This document shows positions 24,566 through 35,656 of a stretch of 64,000 nt of DNA, in pieces. Every line of letters begins with the position of its first letter. The first letter of the stretch is position 1. Made by a program: the position numbers and the translations under genes. The DNA lies in the NCBI GenBank assembly GCA_002796755.1, contig PHFE01000028.1, positions 1 to 64,000 of the forward strand, read 5' to 3'. The DNA comes from Paracorniculantispora psalliotae. Taxonomy: Eukaryota; Ascomycota; Sordariomycetes; Hypocreales; Cordycipitaceae. Below the pieces are notes generated by a model. That model searched no databases, was not told where the DNA came from, and saw only the letters and a list, made by a program, of their open reading frames with translations.

Positions 24566-25774
24566 GCCGCGCCTTGCGGTACGGACAAGGGAAGATTGAA
24601 CAGTTTATGTGCAGCGGAAGAAGCTGCGTCGGGCGGGTCGTCACTGTTTGGAGAATATAATTGTTGCTTGGAGGAGGACGAATTTTTTGGGCCGAATGCG
24701 GAGGGGGAGGGGAGGCGGTGATGGTGGTTTGGAAGGATGACAAGGCGTCGTTGACGGGCGGCGGACAGAAGAGCGACGGCGGTCCCCAGACAGACAAGGT
24801 CCGATTAGTTTTGGCAGCGGCTTGGCTGGTTCACTTTTTTTCCAGTCTTTTTTGGCACCAACCAGCCTATCACTGCTACGTATTTTTTTTTATTTAATTT
24901 TTTCCCGCCTCGCTGCACTTCCCGGGCCGTTGAAACTACGAGTCGGGGCGGGGACTCTGCAGAGTGGCCACTGGCAATTGAGAAATGTGACTGGCACAGG
25001 GACTGCTAGCGCATGAGGACAACTGCTCATCCCCTGTACCCTGGAGCGCTCAGTTGCCGGAGTCTCTCCACATTAAAAGTGACTCTGCAGCGATTGGCGC
25101 GACATGATTGGCTAGAGCGACGGTCCGCGGTCACGTGTGGCTGCAAATCTCCGGCTGAAATACGGGCTTGCAGGCACCGAAACTCGCTAGATGCGCTGTG
25201 AGCCCACTATTCAGCGCTGCAAAGATGCGCCGAACCTCTGGAGAAGGCTTCTGGGGACTGCTCCAGTGGAGGGGCTGCCTGCGAGAGTGGGCAGACTGCT
25301 TGGGGGGAAACTGGAGACGGCGACTCCTCGTCTTGAGTTTTGCTGTGCCCAGAATGTAATTGCGTGTCATTCCGTTGGCCAGCTCTTGTCAAGAAATGCG
25401 GAGTTGCCCAGTTGGTGGCATGCATGCTTCAAGTTATCCCCAGCCGTTCCAACAAGCAGCTAGGTACCTGGTCTTGTCTCTGCCAGCTGCCGGCCCTTGC
25501 CCCGCCACTTGCCAGCCGCCAACAACTTCTTCTTCTTCAGGCCGTTTGCTCTGCTTTCCTTGATCTTCTCCTCGTCGCCTTATACCTCGCATCATTCGAA
25601 TTCTATACAATCGGCATCACCAGCATCACCAGCTCATCTCACCGAATTCTTGCAGCCGCAGTACCACTTCCGTCGCTCCACGTTCTGCATTCCGCCCCAA
25701 CCGCCCACCCTCTTCTTCGCCCACCGCCTGCTGCTGCTGCAGCGACGTGCGCCGCCTCGTTTTCACATCTCCAA
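24566..25774. promoter_or_regulatory. divergent intergenic region
   Basis: 1.2 kb between the Leu3-type gene and the small spliced gene. The plus strand is pyrimidine-rich from about 25500 to 25770, consistent with a leader for the small gene. I could not identify a Leu3-type CCGGNNCCGG palindrome here by eye. Confidence 0.5.
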
Positions 25775-26082
25775 ATGACTAGCCCCAAACAGGCTCGCCC
25801 GCCTGTCAAGAGGGCGCTCAAACCGCCGCCCCAAGCCAACCTCGCCCGCGTTCATGTTCACTCCACCCAGGCCAAGAATCAAGTCGAGCTGGTAGCGAAG
25901 CCAGGGTCCCATGCCCAGCCTGGTGAGCAACGCTGCTGCACGCCGGCTAGTTGCCAGCCGCTAACAACCAGCCGCTAACAACTTTCTCGTGGTTGATACC
26001 CGATTCAGAACAAGTCCACATCAACACTCAGGCAGTCCCGCAGCCATTTTTAGATGCCTCGTTGCTTCAGAAAAACTCATAA
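25775..26082 (+). CDS. small spliced protein, 73 residues, unknown
   Basis: Two exons, 25775-25922 and 26009-26082, joined by an 86-nt intron with donor GTGAGC, two CTAAC branch-like sites and acceptor GATTCAG. The junction is phase 1 and the second exon stays open for 24 codons to TAA at 26080. Exon 1 starts at an ATG in context CCAAATGA directly after a pyrimidine-rich leader. The product starts MTSPKQARPPVKRALKPPPQ, is basic and Pro-rich in its first 25 residues, then changes to a mixed polar segment (VHVHSTQAKNQVELVAKP, FLDASLLQK). There is no signal peptide or membrane segment. GC-rich third positions in exon 1 agree with real coding use. It lies upstream of TIM10 on the same strand. I do not recognise it; a misread leader ORF remains possible. 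Confidence 0.55.
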
Positions 26083-27008
26083 CGCGCTCTGGTCGTCTTG
26101 CTTGGTTCATAAGCTGGTCTACTTCCTACCACGGTAGAAATACAGCCGGGCAGGAAAAAGCAGCTCTAACTTCAACTGCTGTTGTTGTCAGGACGGGTTT
26201 CCCGCCGGCGCTGCTTGCCTGACTGATGAGCCCCTCCGTGTTCAGCCAGAAACTCAGTGGGGGGGCGGCCATCAATTCTAGGCCCGCTGCTATTTCCAAA
26301 CTGGCAGGCTACAATCAATAAAAGCTGCATGAAGCATCAAAAATCGGGCCCCTAGCCTTGGTCTCTGAGTTGCTCTGCATGATCGGGCCTCTGATCCGTT
26401 GTAGGCGGAGACGGGGCGTTTCCGACAATGGTCACACGCATGGCAAATCCAGGATCACTCTCCAGGACAGGCAACCTTGGCAGCTCTCAACGGAGCTGGA
26501 ATCCCGCGATCTGCACGCCCTGTTGTCGTAAATACAAAAGTAGAAACCTGTCCAGGCCGGTCTTTGGCCGTACCAAGCAGGTCAAAGTGCGCGAATCACC
26601 CACCAACGCTACGTCAGCTATCATTGGTGCGGCTCTGTCGCCGGCCAGGCATCACAGCCTCAAATGCTGTGACTGAGATGAACAAAAAGAACCATTACCT
26701 TGCAAAGCATCTGAATATAATCATTTTGACAAAATGCCAAATCATACAGTGCGCAATTGCAATTTTTTTCGTATCTAAAGGCGACTGCAGGGTACTCTGC
26801 ACTGTAATCGTATATCGATAAGACCACCTCACGTAATCAGAGCGCTGGCCGCTCTGGGAAATTTTGACATCAAAGGAGAAACAAGCTTGTAGAGCTACTG
26901 TCGCAATCATCGTCATCGCAACTACAAACTCCTGACAACGAACATCACAGACGCTGCGCCACTCATAATCCATCTTCCCACCAATCCCACATATACACAT
27001 CATACAAA
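26083..27008. other. intergenic, upstream of TIM10
   Basis: 0.93 kb with no supported gene. It should hold the 3' end of the small gene and the TIM10 promoter; the last 60 bases before 27009 are A- and C-rich, like a fungal leader. Confidence 0.5.
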
Positions 27009-27515
27009 ATGTCTTTCCTCGGAATGGGCCGCCCTCAACCTACCTCGGAGCAGAAGATTGCTGCCGTCGAGGGCGAGATGCGTATGATGGCCGACACCTA
27101 CAACCGGTAAGCTCGCTACTCCATTCGATGGCTTTTCCTAGAAAGTGCCGCGGTCGCATCATACTTTTGCCGCCACCCAACCCCCTGCGCAACATGTACC
27201 GCAGACGCAGCGCTTGCGACAAAGATGGCGCCTCCGCGATAGGAGAACCAAATCCAGCCCAACCCCAACCCCGATTCGCTGGAATTTTTTGGCTAACCAT
27301 TGCCCCTTTTGAAAAACAGTCTCCAGAAGTCTTGCCAGAAGAAGTGCATCCCCACCGACTACCGCGAGGGCGAGCTCAACAAGGGCGAGTCCGTCTGCCT
27401 CGACCGCTGCACCGCCAAGTTCCTCGACACCTCGATGAAGGTCAGCGAGATTATGCAGCAGCAGGGCGGCGCTGCCCAGGGCGGCGCTGGCGGCAGCGGC
27501 GGCGGCCTCTTCTAA
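27009..27515 (+). CDS. TIM10: mitochondrial import inner membrane translocase subunit Tim10
   Basis: Two exons, 27009-27106 and 27320-27515, encode 97 residues. The 213-nt intron has a GCTAAC branch site and joins NR to LQKSC. The twin CX3C motif is complete: C38-KK-C42 with Q39 between, and C59-LDR-C63, spaced by 16 residues as in small Tims. These cysteines form the two disulfide bridges put in by the Mia40 pathway in the intermembrane space, where Tim9-Tim10 hexamers escort hydrophobic precursors to the TIM22 complex and to sorting in the outer membrane. Family-typical residues include EQKIAAVE near the N terminus and KFLDTSMKVSE after the second motif. The C-terminal tail is short and Gly-rich. 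No presequence is seen, as expected. The ATG at 27009 is the first in frame with a good AAAATG context. Confidence 0.95.
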
Positions 27516-28088
27516 AGCGAGCCTGTATCACTGCGACAAGCATTTGGAATAGAAAACATGTTCTGCGGATAACGAGAGCAAATGGACCACCACCCCCAAA
27601 AGATACACGAATTTTGTCACACCACTGTACAATAGAATATGCATTGGAGCATGGAAAGAGTTGGATTTTATGAATACAACACGGTTAAAGGATGATAAAA
27701 AAGAAGACAAATGTTTGCATGTGCGCAGACAGTAGCGGATATTTGCGCCGAGATGCATCTTATGCAACGATATCCCCAGACACCAAAAAGAACACAGCAT
27801 AGAAATCTCAACTATGAAAAAACGAACACACACACAAAATTTACATCCAACATAAAAATGCATACAGTCTGACTGTGATATGAAAAAAATCTCTATTCGA
27901 TTGTCATTAGCGAGACAAGGCTCGCTCTATGTAGTTTGTCCCCTCCGTAAATGCTAAAAAAAAAGGTAAGTAAGAGATGCTATGCCCCGATACTCCGCGC
28001 ATGCAACAGTCAATCAATCTATATTATGAGAAAAAAAAGCGCCCCAGAAACAAGAAAGAAAAAAGAAACAAGGAAATAGCTGTCAATC
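27516..28088. other. convergent intergenic region, A/T-rich 3' flanks
   Basis: 573 bp between the 3' ends of TIM10 and the STB6-like gene. It is AT-rich with several A runs on the plus strand and should contain both poly(A) sites. No further gene seen. Confidence 0.6.
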
Positions 28089-30838
28089 CTACACGGAACG
28101 AGTAATGTTGGGTCCCGTTCCCACGCCCGTCAGCGTCCTCACGAACCAGTGCAGCCAGCTCTCCGTCTCGAGCTGCTTCTTGAGCTCGTCGGCGCGCGCC
28201 TCGACGTCCACCACCTGCCGCTCAAAGTGGCCGATGCCCTCCTCCACCTCGTGCACCTTGAAGACGAGCGCGTTCATCTCGTACTCGAGCTGCGCCAGCA
28301 TCGTCTCCAGCTCGCGGATGCTGTGGTGCAGGCTCTGCTGCTCGTCTGCCACGATGCCCTCCGAGTCGACGCGCACCCGCGCGCACGCCTCGCTCAGCTG
28401 CCGGCACAGCGCCTGCAGCTCCGTCGCGTCCTGCCCGTACCGCTCGTCCAGCGCCCCCACCAGCTTGATCTTCTCGCCGACCCACGGGCCGACGCCGTTG
28501 ACTATGACGTCGACCTGGTGCGCGAGCTGCGCGAGGACCTCGGTCTGCGCGGCAGCGGCCCCCGGATCGTCGGTTGCGTCGCTGACCGGGTGGATTTCTT
28601 CCCAGTCGAGGATGGCCTCTTCGGCATCGGAAAAGGAGAGCCGTCTTGGGTAGCGGTTCTCGTTGGGCGCACGCTTGGTCGCCAGGAGATGGCTGGGAGA
28701 GCTGTGCCTGCGGCCAAGTCTCAGATATTTCTGATCACCAGTTCGTTCCGACTGTAGTAGTGGTCCTTCTAGGTCAGCTTCGTCGATGGCAGAGCAAACA
28801 GCCGATGGTGCCCGTGATAACACCTCGTCCCGAACTTCTGCGCCAATTGTTCCAAGCTGGTCATTCTCCGAAGTGTTAGGCATGTCCCCTAGCTGAGTCT
28901 TGCTATGAGAGAATGTGGCACCTGCAGAAGCTGGTTCCAGTACGGTGCCTTGGAGACCACGAAGCGCATCTGGATCGCCGCGGCGGAGTGCTGCGAGGTA
29001 TTCTTCTGGCTTTTCCTTCCACGTGAAAGCTCGACCGACAGTGGCGGGGCCGCTCACCATGCCAGAAGCGCGCGCATTTTCCATGCTCATATTCAAGCTC
29101 TGCAGATTTTCCGGCAAATCATCTCTGTTAGAGGTCGATGGCCATCGCCCATGTCCTCTGCGGCTCCCTCCAACGGCGTCTTTGATGCGTCCCAGACCAG
29201 ACTTGGCGTTTCCTGCTACGCTCTTGAAAACGGCTCTGCGAGTGCCATCTCGATCGCCATAGCCGTCATAAGTGGCACCGGTGCCCATCCTGCTCGGGGG
29301 CGCGGCTTGCGGGCCTTCTGGTCGTCTAAATACGGCTTCCTCGTCGGCTTGTGGCGCGCTTGCAGTTCGCGGTACATGGTTTGGCATATCGCCGCGGCTT
29401 GGCAACAGGCCACTGAGCTCCTGATCCAAATCGCGAGACCCTAGAGGCGCTCTTCGTTGCTTGCCATGCCAGAGCCATTTTGGTTGCTCGCCATAAGCCA
29501 GTCTGATAAATCTGTCCAGATCTAGGGTTTCGATGTCGGCAAGGCCAGCTTTATCTTTGCCAGAAACCATGTCCATGACAATTTCACCTCGTTTGCCACC
29601 AATTCCGGTTACTGTAGAATTGACAGCTTTTTGAACACCCCATCCCTCACCGGCAGCAGCTTTGGCGGTAGAATTGTGGAGCCGAAACAAGGTCTGCCTG
29701 TCTAACCGCCGGGTCTTGTCTAGCTTTTGCGCTTTTTGAAAGTATGAGATGCCTCGTTTTGTGCACTCAATATCGAACACGTCTTTGGAAACTGGCGCAC
29801 CTTGCCAGCTCAGGCGATTTCTGGCACCCATAAGCATACCGAGAAGGGCGGCCACAGTCGTAGGGCCGAGAATCCCATCGGACGGCTCGTAATTGTAGTG
29901 TTCAGCGCCAATCTCCGTCCACCAGTCGCTAATGGCGGCTTCTGTGACATCGCAAAGCAGACCGTCAATGTACTCCGGCTCTAGCTTGTCAAACATGTAT
30001 AAGGCAACCTGGCACAACTTGACAAGCTCTGCCACAGATTGCATAAACGAGATGCGTTCGGATGTTCTGTATAGCTGATGAAATTTCGATCGTGTCGCTT
30101 CAGGTGGCTCAGTCAACGTGAGGCCAGACCGGCCAGCGCATCCCAGGCGTTTCAGGTCTTCGTTGACAATGAATGTTTGTCGATGTCTTCTGATATCACC
30201 GTCCGGAACCGGAATAACGGTCAAGGACGAAGGAAAGTTGCTGAGGTTGGTTACCATCAGCTGACCCATGCCAGTCTCCTTTGGACGGGCATGGTATTGG
30301 TTGGCAGCTTTGAAGTAGACCTGCAGTCTCGTAGACCATAGCGTATTGTCGGCAGGGATAGCGAGGACGCCAACTGTGATTCGGTCTTTGTCGTCGCCCG
30401 TGTGCGTGGCTACTACCAGAGTGGGTGATTTTCGAGAGCACGCCCACTGTTCGACCAGGTAGAGTTCGTACCCAGAGAGGAATGTCTGGCGTTCGACGAC
30501 GGAAACGTATGGCTCGTTTTCGAGGAATCTGGAAAAATAAAAAATGTTAGAAATTGCATGCTCTGTTCATGGAAATCGGCTGAGAGACCCAGAGGTGTCG
30601 AATGAGCGTACCTGAAAGCCACGGGATCGGGAAAGATGACATGTTTCCGGGGTATTACGGCAGTGGCCAGCGCCTGCGCCGCCGCATCTTGCATTTGTGC
30701 GTCTGTAGGTAGGTTCGGGCCATCGCGGGCGCCAGCTCGAGACGTCCTGCGCTCGATGCCTCCTGTCGGCGCAGGCGGCTCGTCGTCCCGGGGCCGGCCG
30801 TCCTGGGACGGTAGCGGCATGGGCATCATGAAGGACAT
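28089..30838 (-). CDS. STB6-like (Sin3-binding STB2/STB6 family) protein
   Basis: Two exons, 30838-30612 and 30528-28089, encode 888 residues; the 83-nt intron joins FPDPVAFR to FLENEPYVSVVERQ. The region from about residue 70 to 330 (HVIFPDPVAFR, LYLVEQW, TRLQVYFKAANQYHARPKETGMGQLMVTN) is the conserved N-terminal domain of the STB6-like family, whose yeast members Stb2 and Stb6 were found as partners of the Sin3 corepressor. The middle is low-complexity and charged. Residues about 740-870 have heptad-like spacing (LETMLAQLEYEMNALVF, VEARADELKKQLE) and predict a coiled coil. A role in a Sin3 histone deacetylase complex is inferred from the yeast relatives; the filamentous-fungus protein is not characterised to my knowledge. 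It shares a divergent promoter with the RMD5 gene. Confidence 0.8.
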
Positions 30839-31769
30839 GCGGTGTGTGAAGGAGAAGCAGCCTCGCAGGCAGACGATGGGGCTATAGCGACATTTTCAAA
30901 CAGCGCATTCAATGTCCTGGAAGCGACGGTGCAGGCAAGACGGGCGAGGCGGGCGAGCGTCACACCAAGCCGAGCAATGGAGTGGCATGTGATGTAATTG
31001 CTAGCTCGTGAGGCGCGGCGTACGAGCTAACACACACGGCATTGACATTTGGTGTGGGCGCAGCAGCAGTGTACCCTGTGTGGTAGCACCAGAGAGGCTA
31101 GCACGCTTGCAGATGCTGTGCAGTGCTGCAGCGCCCTGCGTCCAAGCCTCCAAGGCACCGCCACTGCCAAACCCCGGGCACCGGCGGCAATCGTAACCGG
31201 AGGGGTATCGCAGTACCGGGGCAATTGTCCAAACGAGGCAGTATCATCTCTGTTTCTGCAGTGCAACAGTTAGCGAATAAGAAAGAAGTCAACAGTATTA
31301 GAGAATCTCGATCAAGCAACCAAAATTTAGATGCTTATTGTTCACCTTATCGTACAGGGCTTTAAAAACGAGGCCATCGGGAACCGGAATCGAGCGTTGT
31401 TCGCCCTCTTCAAGCCCGCTCCCGCGAAGCCGCCACCTCTTAGCTGCATACCAGCGGTGGAGCTCGTCCCCAATCCTGCCCCGACCAGCTCCAGCAGGCC
31501 TTCAAACTCCGTACCAGATAGCGCTGTAGCCAGACCCGGTTGCATCTGTCGACACACCAAGGGCCCTGATTCGGTAGCTTTCCCTTTGCTGTTGCGTCAC
31601 ATCCTTGCGTACGCCCTTTTTGAATTCTGCATAGACCATGCTGTGAGCTGGGCTCGGCATTCAGGATATATTCAAAAGCTCGGCCACATCCCCTGGAGGG
31701 AAATCACCCAACGCGCCGCAAGCAACCTTTCCGCTGCCCCGATCCATCTCCAACTTTGCCCACACCAGC
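30839..31769. promoter_or_regulatory. divergent promoter region, STB6-like / RMD5
   Basis: 931 bp between two ATGs on opposite strands. No ORF of note. A GC-rich patch around 31140-31215 carries several CCGG steps. No defined operator can be assigned from the sequence. Confidence 0.5.
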
Positions 31770-33225
31770 ATGGCAGACGACACGACTTCGCCCTTTGGGC
31801 CGCTCCTGCTGGAGCTGGCCAGGATGAGAAAATCGAACCTGTCGGCCGCGATCGATGATGTAGACAAGATAATTGATTTATTAAGCGCTGCTCGCGAGCA
31901 GGTCGCTGCTGGTAGGCAACAAGTGATGTCACTGGTATCGGGATGTGAGGCTGACGGCTGGGCAGAGGACGATGGGCACAGAACGATGATGGCGTTGACA
32001 ACGTTGCAAAATCCGGTCAAATCTCGACTCGAAGCGATAAATACAGATTTAAAAGAAGTTAACAAGGCTCAAAAAAGTTTCGGCAAGGCCCTAGACAAGG
32101 TACACAACAAATCCCAGCTCCCGACGCAGACCACATTCACTGACGCTTTCACAGGCCCTCCCGCTCCGTGACCTGCCGATGGAAACAGACGCCATGGCTG
32201 ACCAGTCACCATTAATAAACCGTGCGATCGCCATGCATCTCCTCCGCGAAGGCCAGTTCTCTGTCGCGTCGACGTTTGTGCGCGAAGCACGCGAGAATCC
32301 CCTCGACGGCCAGCACCTGTCCCCTGCCACACCTACTCCCTCCCAGCTCGACGCGGACGGCGACGACGATATGGACGGCGGACCGGAAACCACCCACAAG
32401 GACGAGGACGTCGACGACGCCTTTGCGAGCATCACGGCGCAGCTCGACGGGCAGCGGCACGGCGGCGGCGGCCTGCAGCAAAAGTTTGCCGAGATGTACA
32501 GCATCCTGAGCGAGCTGCGACGCCGCAACCTCTCGCCGGCGATCCGGTGGGCGCACGACCATAACGACCGCCTCGAGGCCAAGGGCAGCAACCTCGAGTT
32601 TGAGCTGTGTAAGCTGCAGTACGTGTGGCTGTTCAAGGGCGCCGCCGTCAACGGCCTCCCCGATGACGCACACAACGGCCACGCCGGCGCGCTGCTGTAC
32701 GCCCGCCAGCACTTTGGCCGCTTCCAGGCGCGGCACCTGCGGGAGATTCAGCAGCTGTGCTGCGCCATGGTGTACGCGCCGAACCTCGAGTCGTCGCCGT
32801 ACCGGCAAATCTTTGAGATTGACTGCGCCTTCGATGACGTCTCGGCGTCGTTTACGCGCGAGTTCTGCTCGCTGCTCGGCCTGTCGGCCGAGTCGCCGCT
32901 GTACGTGGCGGTGACGGCGGGCGCCATTGCGCTGCCGCGCCTCATCAAGTACACGACGTACATGAAGGAGAAGAAGACGGAGTGGACGACGGAGAATGAG
33001 CTGGCGTTTGAGACGCCGCTGCCCGACTCCATGATCTACCACCCCATCTTTGTGTGCCCCGTCAGCAAGGAGCAGACGACCGAGACCAACCCGCCCATGC
33101 TGCTGCCCTGCGGCCACGTCATCTGCAACGACAGCTTAAAGAACATCGCCAAGGGGTCGCGGTGCAAGTGCCCGTACTGCCCGACCGAGGGCCACATCAA
33201 AGACGCCATTCGCATCACGCTGTAG
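31770..33225 (+). CDS. RMD5: GID/CTLH ubiquitin ligase RING subunit Rmd5/Gid2
   Basis: Two exons, 31770-32099 and 32155-33225, encode 466 residues; the 55-nt intron has a CACTGAC branch site and joins KALDK to ALPLRDLP. The N-terminal third is helical. LisH and CTLH-type helices follow (about 125-330; SPLINRAIAMHLLREGQFSVAS, FAEMYSILSELRRRNLSPAIRWA). The C terminus holds a degenerate RING (about 411-452: CPVSKEQ, LPCGHVIC, CKCPYC), the mark of Rmd5/Gid2 proteins. With Gid9/Fyv10 this subunit forms the catalytic core of the GID E3 ligase, which in yeast marks gluconeogenic enzymes such as fructose-1,6-bisphosphatase for proteasomal breakdown when glucose returns. The two open frames look like separate small genes until spliced. 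Acidic insert DADGDDDMDGG near 174 is low-complexity and probably variable. Confidence 0.93.
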
Positions 33226-34226
33226 TGTTGATGAGCGAGGAGGCGCGCACACACACGCGGAAGAAGGAAGGAAGGAAGAAGGAGGAACGAAAATATCACT
33301 TTTGCATTTGGCTGGCGTTTTGCTCTCAGCTAGGATAAGGAAGTTGGACATGTCAGGACAGCGACAAGGACGAGACCCTGTGGGAAGCTGGAGCAGTAAC
33401 GACTATTTGTCTGGACGCGAATCCAGATTCACGACTCATTTTTATGTTATTGTATTTCGGGAGTTGGGACGGTTGTTTTATATTTTATTTTCGGTTGCTT
33501 GGCGTGATTTTTATTATTATATCCCCCCGGATAGGTCAGACACAGCTGTGGAAGCAAACCTTGGTTGGAAATGAGACTGATTTGACATTACCTGTTTGCC
33601 TTTGCAAATGTTATTTTACGGCTCCATGTGCATGCGCGTATCTGACACCAGCCATTTTTCACAGATCCTTGATCACTGTGAATTCTTCATCGTCTGGTTA
33701 AAAAAAAATCTTGATCAAGGTATAATGTTGTGCTGGGAAACATCCTCAGCCCAAACTACTATTCTATATATTGCTGCGCTTAATGGTAAAAAGATCCATT
33801 CACATTTCCAAAAACGACCTTGTTATTCCCTTCAGTACCATACCGAAGACAAAGGCAGATTAAAACAAAAAGCAAAAAGAAAAGCAAAAAGTGTTCACCG
33901 TGATTTCTATGTCCAGTTGTCTCCTCCAGATGAAACACCATAACAAAATGTGGAATAAAGAAAAGGTGTAGGCTCGCAAGCTTTTGGGGATATCATGTCT
34001 TCTTCCTTCAATCGACTAGTATTTCATACGCCGTAACCGCCAGGCAAAAACGCTAAGCGCAAGAGCCGGCTTGAAGCTCAGAGTCGTGTCGTAACGGTGG
34101 GCGTGAAACATCATGTCGAAAAAAGCCAAAGGTGTGGGTGGAAAGTACATTCCGGTCGTGATGTCGTCATACAAGTCTTCTTTGTACATTTTCCAATTCA
34201 TATGAATGGGATGATTGCCGTCGAGT
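33226..34226. other. convergent intergenic region
   Basis: 1.0 kb between the 3' ends of RMD5 and the UPF0658 gene. AT-rich, with an A-rich run near 33860-33890. The short frames present are not credible genes. Confidence 0.6.
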
Positions 34227-35656
34227 CTAGTCAATGGTCATGCGGTTGGGGATAGCTCCCTTGACGTCGTTTAGACTAAATGACATGGCGTCGGGGCTCT
34301 CCTCGACCTTCTTGGTCGACTGCAGATGGGGCTTGAGGCCGCAGTTGAAGTTTCGCATGCAGATGATGCCGTTGGCAATGGTCAGGAGGATGAGCAGGAT
34401 GGTGATGACGGCAAAGGCGGTCAGGGACTTGCGGACGGCAAAGTACAGGTCCTTGTAGCTGGGCTGGTAGATGCGCACCAGCTTGAAGACAAAGTAGACG
34501 AGGCCGCCAATGTAGAAGACGAGGGTCACGGCCATGCCGGTCGTGTTTTCCTTCTTAGTGAAATAAGCCGCGGCGAGGAGAATGGCAATCGTGACGGGGA
34601 TGGAGGCGACGGTGACGGCAAACTCGGGATCGCTTTTCTTGGCGACGACGACGACGAACTGAATAATGAAGCCGAGGAAGAAGAAGAAATCGAATTTGAG
34701 CAACGCAATGTAAATCTAAGCGTTGTTAGTATTGGAGGGAACACGCGCCGAGCAGGAAAAAAAAGCTTACCTGATAGTGGAGGAAGCGCTTCTTCATGCG
34801 GTAGTCTGCGCCAATGTTCTTGAGAATATCCCAAGCAAACTCTTGATACAGCTTCCAAGAGCAAAAGGCCATGCAGAGGGTGGCGAGCGCAATGATAGCA
34901 GGGATGGCAATGAGGAAGGCCTTGATGTCGCCCCACAGAATGGCAGCGGTGATTCTGGGAGCCAGAGCATGGTATGTGTCCAGAACATTGACAGCCATCT
35001 GAATCTGGTCGACCTGGATAGCCGTATAGACGAGCATGGCGAGGTTGGCGATGCACACGCCGATGATTTGAATGGTGTTTTTCATGCGCAGGGCATCCCA
35101 GACGATGACCAGCTCGTACAGGAAGCCAAAGATGAAGAGGGTGAGAAAGGTCGGGATAGTGAGATATTGCGACTGGACCTTGCGGACGCCGACGTGAACG
35201 CCGAGACTGAGCTGGAATTTGCCAAAAACGTAGCTGGTGGTCGTGTTAGCTGGGAAGCAAAAGGTGGGTGCACGACAACGGCACGGCAGCGGAAAGAAAA
35301 ACCTACGCTTCAAAACCAAGACAAATAATGGCCTGGAGGGCGGTTACGCCCATAAAGGCAGCGGGCCATTTGCGCTTGAGAAACTCAAAATTGTCGCGGT
35401 GGGTACTGACGGCGTGGCTGGACGTCAGGCCTTCGCGGCCTGTGTAGCCCTGGTTGAAGTCGTCGTGAGCATTCTCTGTGTATGCGGGCTGGGCGAGCGA
35501 GGGCTGGGCGTAGGGACCGTTGGGATAGTCTTGCGTGTAGGCGTCGGGGTAGTGTTGGTTGGTCTCGTAGTTTTGCTGGTACTGCATGCTCTGCTCAGCA
35601 AAGCCTGGGTCGGCGCCGAGCAGGGACTTGCGGGACTCGAGCCGTGTAGCCACCAT
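34227..35656 (-). CDS. UPF0658 Golgi apparatus membrane protein-like
   Basis: Three exons, 35656-35307, 35233-34771 and 34715-34227, encode 433 residues. Introns are 73 and 55 nt, with AGCTAAC and ACTAAC branch sites; the second joins RFLHYQ to IYIALLKFDFFFFLGF. The first 85 residues are polar and Gln/Tyr-rich, likely cytosolic. About seven to eight hydrophobic segments follow (for example FMGVTALQAIICLGF, FLTLFIFGFLYELVIVW, IIGVCIANLAMLVY, AFLIAIPAIIALATLCMAF, FFFFLGFIIQFVVVV, VTIAILLAAAYF, MAVTLVFYIGGLVYFVF, AVITILLILLTIANG). The FDFFFFLGF segment and overall layout match the UPF0658 family, named after fission yeast Golgi proteins of unknown function. The start is the ATG at 35656; the frame extends three codons upstream only to a TTG. 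No enzymatic role is known. Confidence 0.85.

Noticed and set aside
22481..24721. plus-strand frames of 253 and 304 codons opposite the Leu3-type gene
   Set aside because: Shadow frames; the minus strand holds the zinc cluster, regulatory domain and spliced continuity.
25340..25978. 212-codon plus-strand frame
   Set aside because: It reads through the leader, exon 1 and part of the intron of the small spliced gene; its first half has no gene-like composition.
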